Positions 31,101 through 39,866 of a DNA stretch of 40,647 bases are shown here, piece by piece; the first letter of the stretch is position 1, and the number at the start of each line of letters is the position of its first letter. The notes below the pieces were generated by a model. That model was not told the DNA's origin, did not search any database, and was given only the letters and a program-made list of their open reading frames with translations. The DNA is from a virus. Position numbers and translations under genes: made by a program. The stretch spans positions 1 to 40,647 of IMG/VR virus record IMGVR_UViG_3300045110_000463. One strand, written 5' to 3'.

Positions 31101-33487
31101 GTGCGAGCGAGACTCCGCGCCGCGTCCATCGCTTCAGGTGTGGCGTTCTTGGCCAGGTCTTCGTCACTCACGAGCAGTGGTCCGCGCGCCATACCGAGCG
31201 CTCCGCCGAGGACCGGCGCGTTCGCGATCGCTTCGCGGAGTGGTGCACCTGGCGAGAGCGGCCGATTACTTGTGTCGCCAATCCGATCGAAGATCGTCGG
31301 CTGTGGTGGCGCGATCATGCCCGCAGGCTGTCCGGTGAGTCGTGCGGAGTCCTGGGGGCCGTTACCTGTACCGAGCGGGTTGGTGAGTACGTCGGACGGG
31401 ATGGGCTGCTGCTGCGCTGTCTGGATACCGCGCATGTCATCGCCGAATGCTGGTTGGCGCGAGGTATCCCCAGCGCCGTAGCGCGTGGCCTGATCCTGAT
31501 GTAGTTGCTGGGCGTAAGCCGTGGCCGCCTCGGGCGACGAGAAGATCCCCAAGTGCTTGCCCGTGCGCTGATATAGGGCGATCGCCTCCTGGTTGGACAG
31601 GATGCGGCCGTCGTCGGACACCGTCGGGATCAGGACCTCGCCGTCATCAGTGCCGACCGAGATCGAGCGCACGGTACTGATCGAACCGTCGGAATTCCTT
31701 ACAACTGGGCGAGCGTTCAGATCGATATTGCCCGGCTCGATAGGCGTCTGCTCGCCCACACTGGCGATCTTCTGATCGAAGTCGTGAACTTCGGGTGTGG
31801 ACTCCAGGCTGAGCGCACCCTTGAGCGGCTCGATGACCCTCCGCTGAAAGATGTTGTCGCCGCCCGTGAGACTATCGACCATGGAGTCCTTGGCGCGACC
31901 CAGCCAGCCCAGCGGATTGGTGTCCTGATCGGCCAGACTCGGACTGGCCACCTTGGGGTTATCGGCGAGCAGGCCGCCCTGAACCGGACCCATGATCGCG
32001 GTCATCTGCTCGGGCGTCATCCATTCCGAACCACCCTTCAGGTCGAGCCCGGAGCGACCGACGTGGAAGCGATTGGTGTCGGGATCCCACCCGTCCGCGG
32101 TGAAGTAGTGACCACCCGTCTGCGAGCTGTATGTGGAGATGGTGACGGGGTTACCAGTCCTGGCCTCATTGGCGAATGTGCCCCAGTCGGCGCCCGATAC
32201 CAGCTTCGTCGGCACCCCCATCTTGTCCATGAGCGCTTTTTCGGAGCCCAGGCCGGCCATCCCCTGGCTGCTCGTCCAGCCGACCGTCCTGGCGAGGTCG
32301 GTCGCTTCGCGGAGGCTCGGATTCCGCCCGAATCTTTGAGCAAATCGGACAGCGGCAGCAGGGCCACATGCAGCGTATGCCTCGTCATTGGTGAGCTGGC
32401 TGTCGCCGAACTGGCTGATGTCGCGGCCTGAGGCCGCTTGCTGCGCCCATCCGCCAGTCTGGCCGAGCGCCTGTTCGGCCGCGGTCGTTGGTCGAGGTCC
32501 TGGGGCTTGGCCGCTAAGAATGGTGTTGACGTAGCGCTGCGTCTCTTCGAACGGCGGGACACCACCGTACCGATCGACGGCGCCCGCGCCAGCGTTGTAG
32601 GCGCTCAATGCCTTGGCGTAATCGCCGCCGTACTTGCCCAGGTTGGACTTCATCAGGTTCGCGGCGTAGTCGAGGCTGGCATAGGGGTCCGTCGGATCCA
32701 CGCCAGGGTGGTATTGGGGCACGATCTGTGCGATGCCCGTTGCGCCCGCAGGGCTCTTGGCAGAAGGGTTGAAACCCGACTCTTGCTGAATCTGGCGGGA
32801 AAAGATGTCAGGATCTACGCCCGCTCGCAATGCCGCTTGTCGGGCGTAGTCCTGCAGAGGCCCGCCGGGTACCGGCACCCCACTCGCGGAGGCAGCGGTG
32901 GGCGCCGGCCCGGCTGGCTTTTCTGGTGGCTGGAAGCGATCGGCGAACGTCTGTACGTCCGCGCCGGCTGCCGCCGCGGCGCCGAGTGCCTGGCCGTAGG
33001 CCGACTGTGCATCTGTCGCACGACTCAGGCCGCTGCCGAACTTATCGGCGAAGGTCTGTACATCCCCGCCAGCTTGACTGATGGCGCCCAGCGCCTGCCC
33101 AAAGACTTGCGTCTGCCAGTCGTCCGGAGCCGCGATAGGCGACGGTGTGGGAGGCGAGGGCGCGACAGGTGCCGCAGCCGGCGCCACCGGTCCTGGCGGA
33201 GCCGGTGGCGCGGCCAGCGACGGCTCGGGAGACGGTGGTGCCTCCGCAGGGGGAACCTCCGGAGTGGGAGCCGGCTCAGGAGCCGCGGGCTCTAAAGGCG
33301 GTGCCGGCGCTGCCGGCTGTTGATATTCAGTGGCCGCCCACGCCCCGATGCGATTCAGATCGGCGAGCCGGTCATTGTGCGCCTGGGTGAGGTCCAGCGC
33401 ATGGATCTTCCGATCGGCCTCTTCCTGGAAGAGCTGGTTGTGCCAATCGTCGTACCCCTGCTCGTCGACATCCGGGAGCATGCTCAT
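28151..33487 (-). CDS. Giant internal virion protein with SLT transglycosylase and C39-like peptidase domains (1778 aa)
   Basis: Residues 1-60 are helical, followed by a Pro/Ala linker. Two copies of a YGQALGA...GADVQTFADRF repeat lie at about 127-183. A lytic transglycosylase domain (212-325) has Glu236 in QQESGFNPSAKSPAGATG. A C39-like peptidase region (365-480) has Cys374 in AACGPAAAV and His460 in GGHYFTADGWD. A segment NARPVVRNSDGSIS is common in podovirus ejection proteins, and LSNPLTHVRNGLSN near 1200 in large polyvalent ones. It should be carried in the head, injected, and open the cell wall. A two-enzyme wall-opening tool seems likely. Confidence 0.8.
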   Translation of the reverse strand: MSMLPDVDEQGYDDWHNQLFQEEADRKIHALDLTQAHNDRLADLNRIGAWAATEYQQPAAPAPPLEPAAPEPAPTPEVPPAEAPPSPEPSLAAPPAPPGPVAPAAAPVAPSPPTPSPIAAPDDWQTQVFGQALGAISQAGGDVQTFADKFGSGLSRATDAQSAYGQALGAAAAAGADVQTFADRFQPPEKPAGPAPTAASASGVPVPGGPLQDYARQAALRAGVDPDIFSRQIQQESGFNPSAKSPAGATGIAQIVPQYHPGVDPTDPYASLDYAANLMKSNLGKYGGDYAKALSAYNAGAGAVDRYGGVPPFEETQRYVNTILSGQAPGPRPTTAAEQALGQTGGWAQQAASGRDISQFGDSQLTNDEAYAACGPAAAVRFAQRFGRNPSLREATDLARTVGWTSSQGMAGLGSEKALMDKMGVPTKLVSGADWGTFANEARTGNPVTISTYSSQTGGHYFTADGWDPDTNRFHVGRSGLDLKGGSEWMTPEQMTAIMGPVQGGLLADNPKVASPSLADQDTNPLGWLGRAKDSMVDSLTGGDNIFQRRVIEPLKGALSLESTPEVHDFDQKIASVGEQTPIEPGNIDLNARPVVRNSDGSISTVRSISVGTDDGEVLIPTVSDDGRILSNQEAIALYQRTGKHLGIFSSPEAATAYAQQLHQDQATRYGAGDTSRQPAFGDDMRGIQTAQQQPIPSDVLTNPLGTGNGPQDSARLTGQPAGMIAPPQPTIFDRIGDTSNRPLSPGAPLREAIANAPVLGGALGMARGPLLVSDEDLAKNATPEAMDAARSLARTGKLALGGGEPTDAEVVQALRDMRIGESVAMSAGPGAPGGIKTGEGMLKDALGQLKGYPEELAGPIREWANATNAPASSIAQTVVRWMEENPRAAARAQVLAPTTTTPQLAAQVVEDLNAGLRAPRASGGGAGTPLETGGAAGTARGDVYRPSNARVGQLVDTGEPAVPGVGGVKLPNYVPDSVQRIIGRAWDETSTAAQAARSGTIEPGVLEDLAAAGKTSADRVRAVLKLDDPANAKTAYVLKQAFDDQAARLRQAQLALQKAPDDLNATRDVVREIAGQRALQETVAGLEPRAGRSLDSFRYDETLSDMAKRWKMLPDEFMSHVRDEADFTDPASIADFAKKAYGYTFKDKAMAVWYFSLLSNPLTHVRNGLSNTIAGITAPVEGAVASGFDPLARKMLGDTGPRQRYIQEFPAEYVGMANSLGDGVSQGLRRMALGISDRATAANELTGAALSGPIGEALGGGLKNPINIPGRALAASDDFFRTVNEGGALHGLAVRTARQEGHTGEVLTDRIAELLKRPTEDMLDQAAQTGTYRVFQQENAFANKINQFRGDTAVGRFLLPFVKTPLNLMNYVLERSPVGAAGIVKDFASKEGRAALQERGAGDLADRMSRATIGTTLWGVLAKQAFDGNLTGKTPSDPTERDAFRREGKQPYSFRNPTDGSWVSYLPLQPYSTMFGAAASVADAWKKGQISNPDSIGMLGVQLGAAAADGLLDTQWTTQLADALDIVNGKATDPGDAINKFATRQATNVNPGILRWFARATDDVLRDPQNPIEGIMAGNPFTQGQVRSELNAWGEPIRRPISGAEALINVFNPSAATTDKVEVELERLAKNPSYGVQPSLVGGTANVLGQDTKMTEEQQRHYQQMSGYLSKTFLDLLIGSSEYEKAPDPEKAKMINAVYDKTRSVIRETMVPGMFEQSIEARVKEARAQAAVPSSASASTPAAEAATPMPSPSPRPGGPVSSSGGPVRSGASPVPRP

Positions 33488-33494
33488 CCGAGCA

Positions 33495-34640
33495 TTACCT
33501 CAAGCGCCACGTTCCCGCGGTCGCGGCATTGCTGCCGTACTTGGGTAGACTCTGGTTCATGAGCGCCTGCACATCGTTCTTGTCCCAGCCCTGCGCTTCA
33601 TAACCGCCAAGCAGCATCTGCTGCTGCGACGGCGCCATGTTGTTCCACGACTGAGCAGCGATCTGATTTGGCGCGGGCAGGTTCATCTGATTCTGCGGCT
33701 GCGGCTGGGCACCGTACATATTCGTGCCATTGCCCTGGGCGTTCTGCGCTTGGGTTGGCTGCGCATTGGCACCCGCCCAGCCGCTCTGATTGATCTGTGA
33801 GCCTGTGGCTGATGGGCTGTACTGATAGTTGGCCGCGGGTTGCGTCGCCTGACTCACTGCCGCTTGCGGTGTGAACGCCGCGACGTTCGGCTGACCCCCT
33901 TGCTGCTGGTACATGCCCGCGCTGTTCTGGCCGTACACGTTGGGCGTGTTCAGTTGGCCGCCCCCCTGGCCGGAGTACGGGTTGCCGCTCACATCGCCCA
34001 TCAAGCTCTGCAAGCTGACTGCCTGGGGCTGCACGCCCGTCGTCGCGCCACCACCTGGTACGTACTGGCCCATGGCTGCCGCGTATAGATCGCGCATGCC
34101 GCCCGGTGTCGAGCCCAGGACCTGCTGATACTTCTGCCAATCGGCCGGTCCTCTGAGACTCGCCAGCAAGCTCAGGTACTGCTGGGCTTGCGACTGTTGC
34201 TGGGCCTGCGCGGCGCGCTGCTCTTGCTGCGTACGCAATCCCTGCGTGAAGCCCTGTTCGGCGCCAGCTAGCGTCTGCTGCCCCTGACCAGGCGCCGTAC
34301 CGGGCGCGTAGTACTGACCGTACAACCCGGCGAGTGTGGTGCCCTGACCAAACGCCTGTTGGTTTCCGGCCAGCGTCTGCTGACCCGGCGTTGGCGTGCC
34401 CCAGGTGCCAAACATGTTGGCGAAATCCATCTGGGTGGGCATCGTGTACTGGCCTTCGAACATGCCCGTGAGGCCAGCCGTATCGAGCCTCTGCTGCCAG
34501 GCAAACTTGGCCGCGGCTTGCGACCGATCCTCACTCTCACCACGCAGCTTGGCCTGGTTGTATGCGTTGGTGCGGTCGTTATTCGCCGCCGTCAGAATAT
34601 TCTGGTTCTGCAGGTAGCTCGAGTAGTCACCCATCGTCAT
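33495..34640 (-). CDS. Gln/Gly-rich virion protein (381 aa)
   Basis: I use ATG 34640: GGAGGT lies nine bases upstream and it overlaps the previous stop (ATGA); the open frame extends further to 34685. The product is very rich in Gln, Gly, Ala and Tyr (QAQQQSQAQQYLSLLASL, YGQYYAPGTAPGQGQQ), with helical ends and no enzyme motif. It is grouped with the ejection proteins by place and composition. Confidence 0.6.
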   Translation of the reverse strand: MTMGDYSSYLQNQNILTAANNDRTNAYNQAKLRGESEDRSQAAAKFAWQQRLDTAGLTGMFEGQYTMPTQMDFANMFGTWGTPTPGQQTLAGNQQAFGQGTTLAGLYGQYYAPGTAPGQGQQTLAGAEQGFTQGLRTQQEQRAAQAQQQSQAQQYLSLLASLRGPADWQKYQQVLGSTPGGMRDLYAAAMGQYVPGGGATTGVQPQAVSLQSLMGDVSGNPYSGQGGGQLNTPNVYGQNSAGMYQQQGGQPNVAAFTPQAAVSQATQPAANYQYSPSATGSQINQSGWAGANAQPTQAQNAQGNGTNMYGAQPQPQNQMNLPAPNQIAAQSWNNMAPSQQQMLLGGYEAQGWDKNDVQALMNQSLPKYGSNAATAGTWRLR

Positions 34641-35095
34641 GCGGGCGGTACCTCCATCATGGGATCGGGCGGTGGCGGCTTCCATTCTGGATGCGCTCTG
34701 AGGACCGCCTCATACACACTGGCGAATTGCTCGACGCCCAGGCGCGCCACCTCGCGCTGGCGGCCCTGCTGATTGGGGCTGCCGTCAGGATTGAAGAGCA
34801 TTCTTGAGTAGTAGTCGAGCTTGGCGCTCTCAGTCAGATTTGCGGAGAAAGGGGCTCGTCCAGGCGCGAACGCTAATGCGACTTCTGTAGCTGTTTGATC
34901 GATCCAAAGAGCAAGGTCAGAAGCTACTTCCTCGAGCATTCCCTGGCGCTGTGGAGGACGATGGGTACGCGCGGGCTCGGGAGGAGCCGGGGCCTGCACC
35001 CCGGACTCCTCCGTTGCCACCCCGGTCGACGACGGAGGGATGCCCATTCCCGTCGTCGGCACGTCCGCACTCGTTGGCGCCGCGTACATGCTCAT
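34637..35095 (-). CDS. Hypothetical virion-region protein (152 aa)
   Basis: A disordered Pro/Thr-rich N-terminus (40 residues) is followed by a helical domain (LEEVASDLALWIDQTATEVAL, AKLDYYSRMLFNPDG). It starts at ATG 35095 without a strong ribosome site, since upstream DNA contains the inserted HNH gene. It ends in ATGA with the next gene. Function unknown; probably virion-associated. Confidence 0.55.
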   Translation of the reverse strand: MSMYAAPTSADVPTTGMGIPPSSTGVATEESGVQAPAPPEPARTHRPPQRQGMLEEVASDLALWIDQTATEVALAFAPGRAPFSANLTESAKLDYYSRMLFNPDGSPNQQGRQREVARLGVEQFASVYEAVLRAHPEWKPPPPDPMMEVPPA

Positions 35096-35228
35096 CGACG
35101 GCGCCGCCGCAACTCATCACTCGAGCAGTACCCGCCGCTGATCCCGCTGAGGACCACGAACCAGTAGTAGAAGCGGCTGTGGCGGAGCATCGGTCGCTTG
35201 AGCATCTACAATGCTCCCCACATAAGTG

Positions 35229-35255
35229 CCCCTGGCGTGCGCAAACACCCAGGGG
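35229..35255 (+). promoter_or_regulatory. Hairpin upstream of the HNH gene
   Basis: CCCCTGG (35229-35235) pairs with CCAGGGG (35249-35255), with an inner GTG/CAC pair and a short loop. It precedes the AGGGGG ribosome site of the HNH gene by about 10 bases. The surrounding 35096-35280 holds no other recognisable gene. It may limit endonuclease expression or end leftward transcription. Confidence 0.45.
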
Positions 35256-35280
35256 CTGACACCACAGGGGGCTTCCTGCG

Positions 35281-35976
35281 ATGCCTGTTCATCGTAACTG
35301 CGCAAGGTGCAGCACACCATTCGAGACGACCCGAAGCCGTATTGCTAACGGGCGCGGGTTCTACTGCACCAAGGTCTGCTTCACACGAGATCATCGAGTG
35401 ATCTTCAAGTGCAAAGGATGCAGTCAGACCATCGAAATGGTCGGCTGGGAAGCGCGCGAGCGACGGTACTGCACCAAGTCTTGTTGGCAAGCCCACCGCT
35501 CTGCTCTTGTGATCGAACGCTTCGCCCAGCGCGTTATATGCGACATCGCGACTCGTCACTGGTACTGGACCGGAAATCTTGACCGCAAAGGCTACGGACG
35601 CCTTGCCCGAGGTGGTACATCGCGCAAACCCGGTGCGCGGACGCGGGCCGCCCATCGAGTCGCCTACACACTGTTCAAGGGACCTATCCCGGACGGCATG
35701 TTCGTGCTCCATAACTGCGACACGCCGCCATGTGTCAATCCAGAACATCTGCGTGTCGATACCCAAGACGCCAATCTCGAGGAGATGCGCGCCAAAGGGC
35801 GTCAAACTCGCGGTAGCGCGGTCTGGAGCAGTCGACTCACTGAAGACCACGTCCGCACCATGCGTGATCAATGGGCGGCAGGTGCGACTATTCGTTGGCT
35901 GGCAACTGAGTACGGCGTCGGCACTGCCACGATTAGTAAGGCTGTTCGTGGTCTTACATGGCAACATGTCAACTAG
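35281..35976 (+). CDS. Free-standing HNH homing endonuclease (231 aa)
   Basis: Residues 1-75 hold several CxxC-type pairs (CARC, CTKVC, CKGC, CTKSC), likely two zinc ribbons. An HNH_3-type catalytic core follows: AAHRVAYTLFKGPIPDG, LHNCDTPPCVNPEHLRV (His144, Asn153, His156) and ANLEEMRAKGR. An HTH (SRLTEDHVRTMRDQW through GVGTATISKAVRG) gives target binding. It is on the opposite strand to all virion genes around it and overlaps the portal stop within CTAG. This is typical of a mobile endonuclease gene. Confidence 0.88.
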   Translation: MPVHRNCARCSTPFETTRSRIANGRGFYCTKVCFTRDHRVIFKCKGCSQTIEMVGWEARERRYCTKSCWQAHRSALVIERFAQRVICDIATRHWYWTGNLDRKGYGRLARGGTSRKPGARTRAAHRVAYTLFKGPIPDGMFVLHNCDTPPCVNPEHLRVDTQDANLEEMRAKGRQTRGSAVWSSRLTEDHVRTMRDQWAAGATIRWLATEYGVGTATISKAVRGLTWQHVN

Positions 35977-38111
35977 GGGCCTCCGCCCGGTAACTGGAGC
36001 ATGTTGGCAGGTGGCCCTTGGACATTTGGATTCCCCGAAATTCCTCCAGGTGGCATCGCTCCGCCGGCCATGCCAGGGGGCGGCGGGGGTGCCAGCGGAA
36101 GTCCTGCACCGGGGCTAGGGACGACGTTCGATGGAGGCCCGCCGATGTTCCCAGGATTGGGCACGCCCGGTGTCCCGCCAGGAACACCGGTGGCCCCCGC
36201 GGTTGGCTGACCGGCCAGCTCCTGCGGACTGGGCGCGCCGGCCGCGGCCATGCGTTCGGTCTGGATAGTGGCCACCTTCTCGAACACGGCTTTCTTGAGC
36301 ATGGCTTGCACTTCCTGCGAGTTTTTCAGGTCGTGCAGCAGCCAGCTCTTTTCGACTTCGTCGGGATTGGAGCCACTCTGCTCGACAGCATCCTCGTAGG
36401 TGATCAGCTTGAGCTGCATCTTTTCGCCGATCGCGCGCGTCGCCACAATCTCATTCGATGGAGTCGACGGCGCGAGCGTTGCCTCGTAGCGGTGGACTCC
36501 TTTGAGGTCCTCCGGACCGAGCGCTAACCAGGCTGCCTTGGACTGGCCCGAGATCGTCTTCTTGCCCCTGGTTGCCTCGATCTCACCCCACGCGTAGACC
36601 TTCTCGGCAATCCTGTTCTCGATGATCCACGACTCGTGTCCAACCCGCTCGCCGAGCGCCACCTCGGCATTCTTGACAATCGGATCCCACTGAAGTCGCG
36701 CGAGGTAGGCGGCCTGATTCAGGGCGTAGCCGGAGGTGTCTCCGGAGACCATGCCCTGTACTGATGACGGCAGTGCGGACTCCAGCATTTGCTTGACATT
36801 GCCGTACAACTTATCGGAGTCCACGCCGGATTTGGGCTGATCAATCGGACTCACATCGAACGGATACAATTTGCCCGGCTCGATCTGCTCCGCCTTGCGG
36901 CCCTCGCGTCCATCCTGGCCATACGGTGCCGTACCCAGCCCAGGCACTACGCCCGGTGGGGTGTTCTTCTTGAACGCCGGGAAGCCCGTCATATACGCCG
37001 CATTGGCCTGCATGGTCAGCAGACTGTCCACCAGCGGGAAGAGGGAGAGGTACTGGTACAGGACTGACAGGCCCGCATGCTCCGGCAGCCTGGACCCGGT
37101 CGTAATCCCCAGCGCGTGGAAGTAGGGTCCTCTCAGAACCTTGAGCAACGGATCCCCGTACGCATGTCTGACGACCTTGCACAGCGTGCCCTCACCCAGT
37201 TTGCCAGTCTTGTGGCGCTGATTCGGTCCCTGCAGCAGAATCACCTGGCACTGCCAGTCCCACGCCTCGATACACCGAATCGTGTTCTGCGTCCCAACCT
37301 TGCCGCCGCTCGAGCGCATCAATCGGCCCCACTCCGCTCGGGCGAGCTCCGCGGCTCTCGGATCCAATCCTGACCAGGTCTTGGGATCGACGACATTGCC
37401 GCTGCTGTCGAGACCGGCGCCGAACCGCTCGAGCGCCGTCTGGTAGGGCACTTCTTTGATCTCGACGCACGACGTGAAGCCGTTCTCGTTTTTGGTGTAG
37501 TAGAAGGTTTCGGGCGGAACGTCGGTGGTAGCAATCGGGTAGGGCAGGCCGAGCTTCAGTTGCTCGGTCTGGTGGTCGTACATGGCGTCCTGGGCGTGCT
37601 GGTCGTAGGTTTTGGCTTCGTCGAGCAACTTCTGAATGTCGCTCGCCTTCTTCGGATAGTCCGCCCACGCCGTATGACACCGTTCGACGGTTTTCAGAAT
37701 GCCCTCACCTTTGACCACCAGGCTCCACAGGAAGAGGCGTAGCAGTGGCCGTCGGGCCTCTTGCTCCTGACGGAGCCAACTCGCCTCGAAAAACTTCTCG
37801 CGGAGTGTGGAGTTCTGCTGGTACGTGTCGCCGAACCCGATCGGCTTGAAACTGACGTTCATTGGATTGGTGCTGAGCGCCGCGGTCACACTGGTGGCGA
37901 TATCCAACGCCATCGGCGATCTCACTTCGATGGCGGTCTTGCGATAGGCATCGGGGATGGCGATCGGTAAATTGCCGAAGAGGACGGCGTCAATATCCGC
38001 GTACAACTGGTCGCGATCGCGAAACTGATCTTTGAGGTCCTCGGCCAACTCCATAGTGGCCTTTTCCATGGCTTCTTCCTGCGACGGCGTATACGTTCGC
38101 GATTCAGCCAT
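35973..38111 (-). CDS. Portal protein (712 aa)
   Basis: Length, order behind the terminase and long helical regions (MELAEDLKDQFRDRDQLYADIDAVLFG, IKTREDL-type helices, PMALDIATSVTAAL) fit a P22-size podovirus portal. The C-terminal 80 residues are a Pro/Gly-rich disordered tail. I start at ATG 38111, where the previous stop forms TGATG. The portal forms the head vertex ring for packaging and ejection. The stop shares CTAG with the opposite HNH gene. Confidence 0.8.
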   Translation of the reverse strand: MAESRTYTPSQEEAMEKATMELAEDLKDQFRDRDQLYADIDAVLFGNLPIAIPDAYRKTAIEVRSPMALDIATSVTAALSTNPMNVSFKPIGFGDTYQQNSTLREKFFEASWLRQEQEARRPLLRLFLWSLVVKGEGILKTVERCHTAWADYPKKASDIQKLLDEAKTYDQHAQDAMYDHQTEQLKLGLPYPIATTDVPPETFYYTKNENGFTSCVEIKEVPYQTALERFGAGLDSSGNVVDPKTWSGLDPRAAELARAEWGRLMRSSGGKVGTQNTIRCIEAWDWQCQVILLQGPNQRHKTGKLGEGTLCKVVRHAYGDPLLKVLRGPYFHALGITTGSRLPEHAGLSVLYQYLSLFPLVDSLLTMQANAAYMTGFPAFKKNTPPGVVPGLGTAPYGQDGREGRKAEQIEPGKLYPFDVSPIDQPKSGVDSDKLYGNVKQMLESALPSSVQGMVSGDTSGYALNQAAYLARLQWDPIVKNAEVALGERVGHESWIIENRIAEKVYAWGEIEATRGKKTISGQSKAAWLALGPEDLKGVHRYEATLAPSTPSNEIVATRAIGEKMQLKLITYEDAVEQSGSNPDEVEKSWLLHDLKNSQEVQAMLKKAVFEKVATIQTERMAAAGAPSPQELAGQPTAGATGVPGGTPGVPNPGNIGGPPSNVVPSPGAGLPLAPPPPPGMAGGAMPPGGISGNPNVQGPPANMLQLPGGGP

Positions 38112-38269
38112 CACGTGTCCCTCGCCCAGTCCCACGGTGGCGTCCGTAACCCCGGCCTTGGCTTCGGCTCACGTAACCCCAGCGCGATTGTCTGAAAGAT
38201 CACCAGCTTCACCTCAGCATCCAGGTCCGGTAGCAGGCGTAATCCCGTCAAGATCTCCGCCAGCGTCAT
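38111..38269 (-). CDS. Small hypothetical protein (52 aa)
   Basis: The product has a helical core (LAEILTGLRLLPDLDAEVKLVIFQTIAL) and a basic/proline tail. It overlaps the upstream gene by ATGA and the portal start by TGATG. Unrecognised; conserved position between terminase and portal suggests packaging or assembly. Confidence 0.55.
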   Translation of the reverse strand: MTLAEILTGLRLLPDLDAEVKLVIFQTIALGLREPKPRPGLRTPPWDWARDT

Positions 38270-38514
38270 GCCAGTACCACCGACTTCCACAATCCCCCAC
38301 TGCGGACGTACAGACGCAGCGTGCTCGTGTCCAGCATCATCAATCCGTCCACCGGCACGACGAAGTCCGCATCAACCGGTGCCCCGACCTTGGTCCGTAT
38401 CGCGCCCTCCAGCGGCCCGCCGCGTACCACCAGTTTTCCTCTGTGCGTCCAAAGCCCGTCAGAGACCCGCTCGCCACCCAGAACGGCGTCTTCGGATGCA
38501 TGAGAGACCGTCAT
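38266..38514 (-). CDS. Small beta-rich hypothetical protein (82 aa)
   Basis: ATG 38514 overlaps the terminase stop (ATGA). The product shows repeating beta strands ending in RLYVRSGGLWKSVVLA, a pattern frequent in small virion decoration or fibre-type domains. Function unknown. Confidence 0.55.
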   Translation of the reverse strand: MTVSHASEDAVLGGERVSDGLWTHRGKLVVRGGPLEGAIRTKVGAPVDADFVVPVDGLMMLDTSTLRLYVRSGGLWKSVVLA

Positions 38515-39866
38515 GCTGCCCACACCATGTCCGCCGGCGATTCATCAGCCTGTGGCTGCGCTTCCGCGGCGAGCCCGTAGCGGAGGGCGTCGGCCTCGTC
38601 GTCGGGCGTTCGGACCGAACGAATCTTGTCCGCCACATCCTCGGGATCCAGCGGATCCATGACCATGGCCGGCAGGTTGCGCATCAGGTTCGGGCACCTG
38701 CTGCCCATGATTCTCAACCGCGGCAGCTCCTCGGGCTCAACTCCTCGTTGGGTGGCGACGGCATCGCCGTGTGCTAGCGCTCTCCTGACAATCGCCCAGC
38801 CCTGACGCCGGCTGTTCATGCCTGGCACGATCCCGTTCCGGCTGATCTGCTGGACGCCAACCTGGGCGTAGATGGTGGCGATACTGGGTCGAGCTTGCTC
38901 GCCGCGCTGGTTAAACATGCTCGGGTCGAGCACCACCAGGTCGATGCGCTCGTCGCCCGTGCGCTCGAGGATCAGATTGGCTTGCTGCTCGTCCCTGAGC
39001 CCGATCGCGCTCACCTCGCGGTAGACGTAGATGGGCCCACCGGGCCGCTCCCTGGTGAACCACAGCGCGACGAACGGGTGGGCATAGCCGTAGTCGACGG
39101 CGATCCACCTGGTCCAGTCCTCGGGCGGGTCGAACGCTTCCACAATGTGGAGCCGCGGATCAAACTCGGTGAAGTACATGCCTTCTGCCGCTACTCTCAG
39201 CCCCAGGAGCAGGCGATCTCTGAGGTAGCCCGAGAGGGCTTCGAGCGGCGCCAGCCGTTCCGGCGTGATGGTGGGGTTATCGGCGTGTTTCGGAAACAGG
39301 AAGGTAGTGATGCCGGCCGCCTCGCGTTCGTACATCCACCAGCCTGGCTCGCGCGGGTTCAGGTCGGCGATCACCTGCTGGTAGGGCATCGTTCCACCAC
39401 GACCCGTCACGCGCGTGGTCAGGATTTCCCAATCGGCCCGCTCGACTTCGCTGACTTCCTGCACGTACGCCATGTCCAACTCGGCTGATTTGAGTCGCTC
39501 GGGGTCATCAAGGCCGAAGAGGTAGATCTTCGAGCCGTTGACGAAGCGATACTCCTCGCCTTGCCACAACTTGCAGGCGCCCTCAGGCGCTACCTGCCGT
39601 TCGAAGGTCTGCATCGCCGTCGCTGTGAGGCTCTTACGGGTCTTGCGCACGAAGGCCGCGCGCGCACCGGGATACTTGGCCATCGCCATGTACACCTTTT
39701 CCAGGCAAGCCCGGCTCTTGCCGACGTCGGCAGCTCCTTCGAGTACGACTTCGCGGTCGCGACAACGGAATAACTCAGCACACGCGCCGTATGGCCGGTA
39801 CGGCCGTGTCTCCGAGTCGAAACTCATGCCCCGACGATGCGCCTCGACGAGTAGCTCGACGGGCAT
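38511..39866 (-). CDS. terL: Large terminase subunit (451 aa)
   Basis: Walker A VLEGAADVGKS (41-51), Walker B-type LDMAYVQEVSE with Glu137 and the coupling motif region AYVQE are followed by an RNase H-type nuclease: VDYGYAHPF (Asp258), VVLDPSMF (Asp314) and DDEADALRYGL near the end. The enzyme cuts concatemers and pumps DNA into the prohead through the portal. ATG 39866 overlaps the small subunit stop (TGATG); the longer open frame upstream is the small subunit gene in another frame. Confidence 0.92.
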   Translation of the reverse strand: MPVELLVEAHRRGMSFDSETRPYRPYGACAELFRCRDREVVLEGAADVGKSRACLEKVYMAMAKYPGARAAFVRKTRKSLTATAMQTFERQVAPEGACKLWQGEEYRFVNGSKIYLFGLDDPERLKSAELDMAYVQEVSEVERADWEILTTRVTGRGGTMPYQQVIADLNPREPGWWMYEREAAGITTFLFPKHADNPTITPERLAPLEALSGYLRDRLLLGLRVAAEGMYFTEFDPRLHIVEAFDPPEDWTRWIAVDYGYAHPFVALWFTRERPGGPIYVYREVSAIGLRDEQQANLILERTGDERIDLVVLDPSMFNQRGEQARPSIATIYAQVGVQQISRNGIVPGMNSRRQGWAIVRRALAHGDAVATQRGVEPEELPRLRIMGSRCPNLMRNLPAMVMDPLDPEDVADKIRSVRTPDDEADALRYGLAAEAQPQADESPADMVWAA

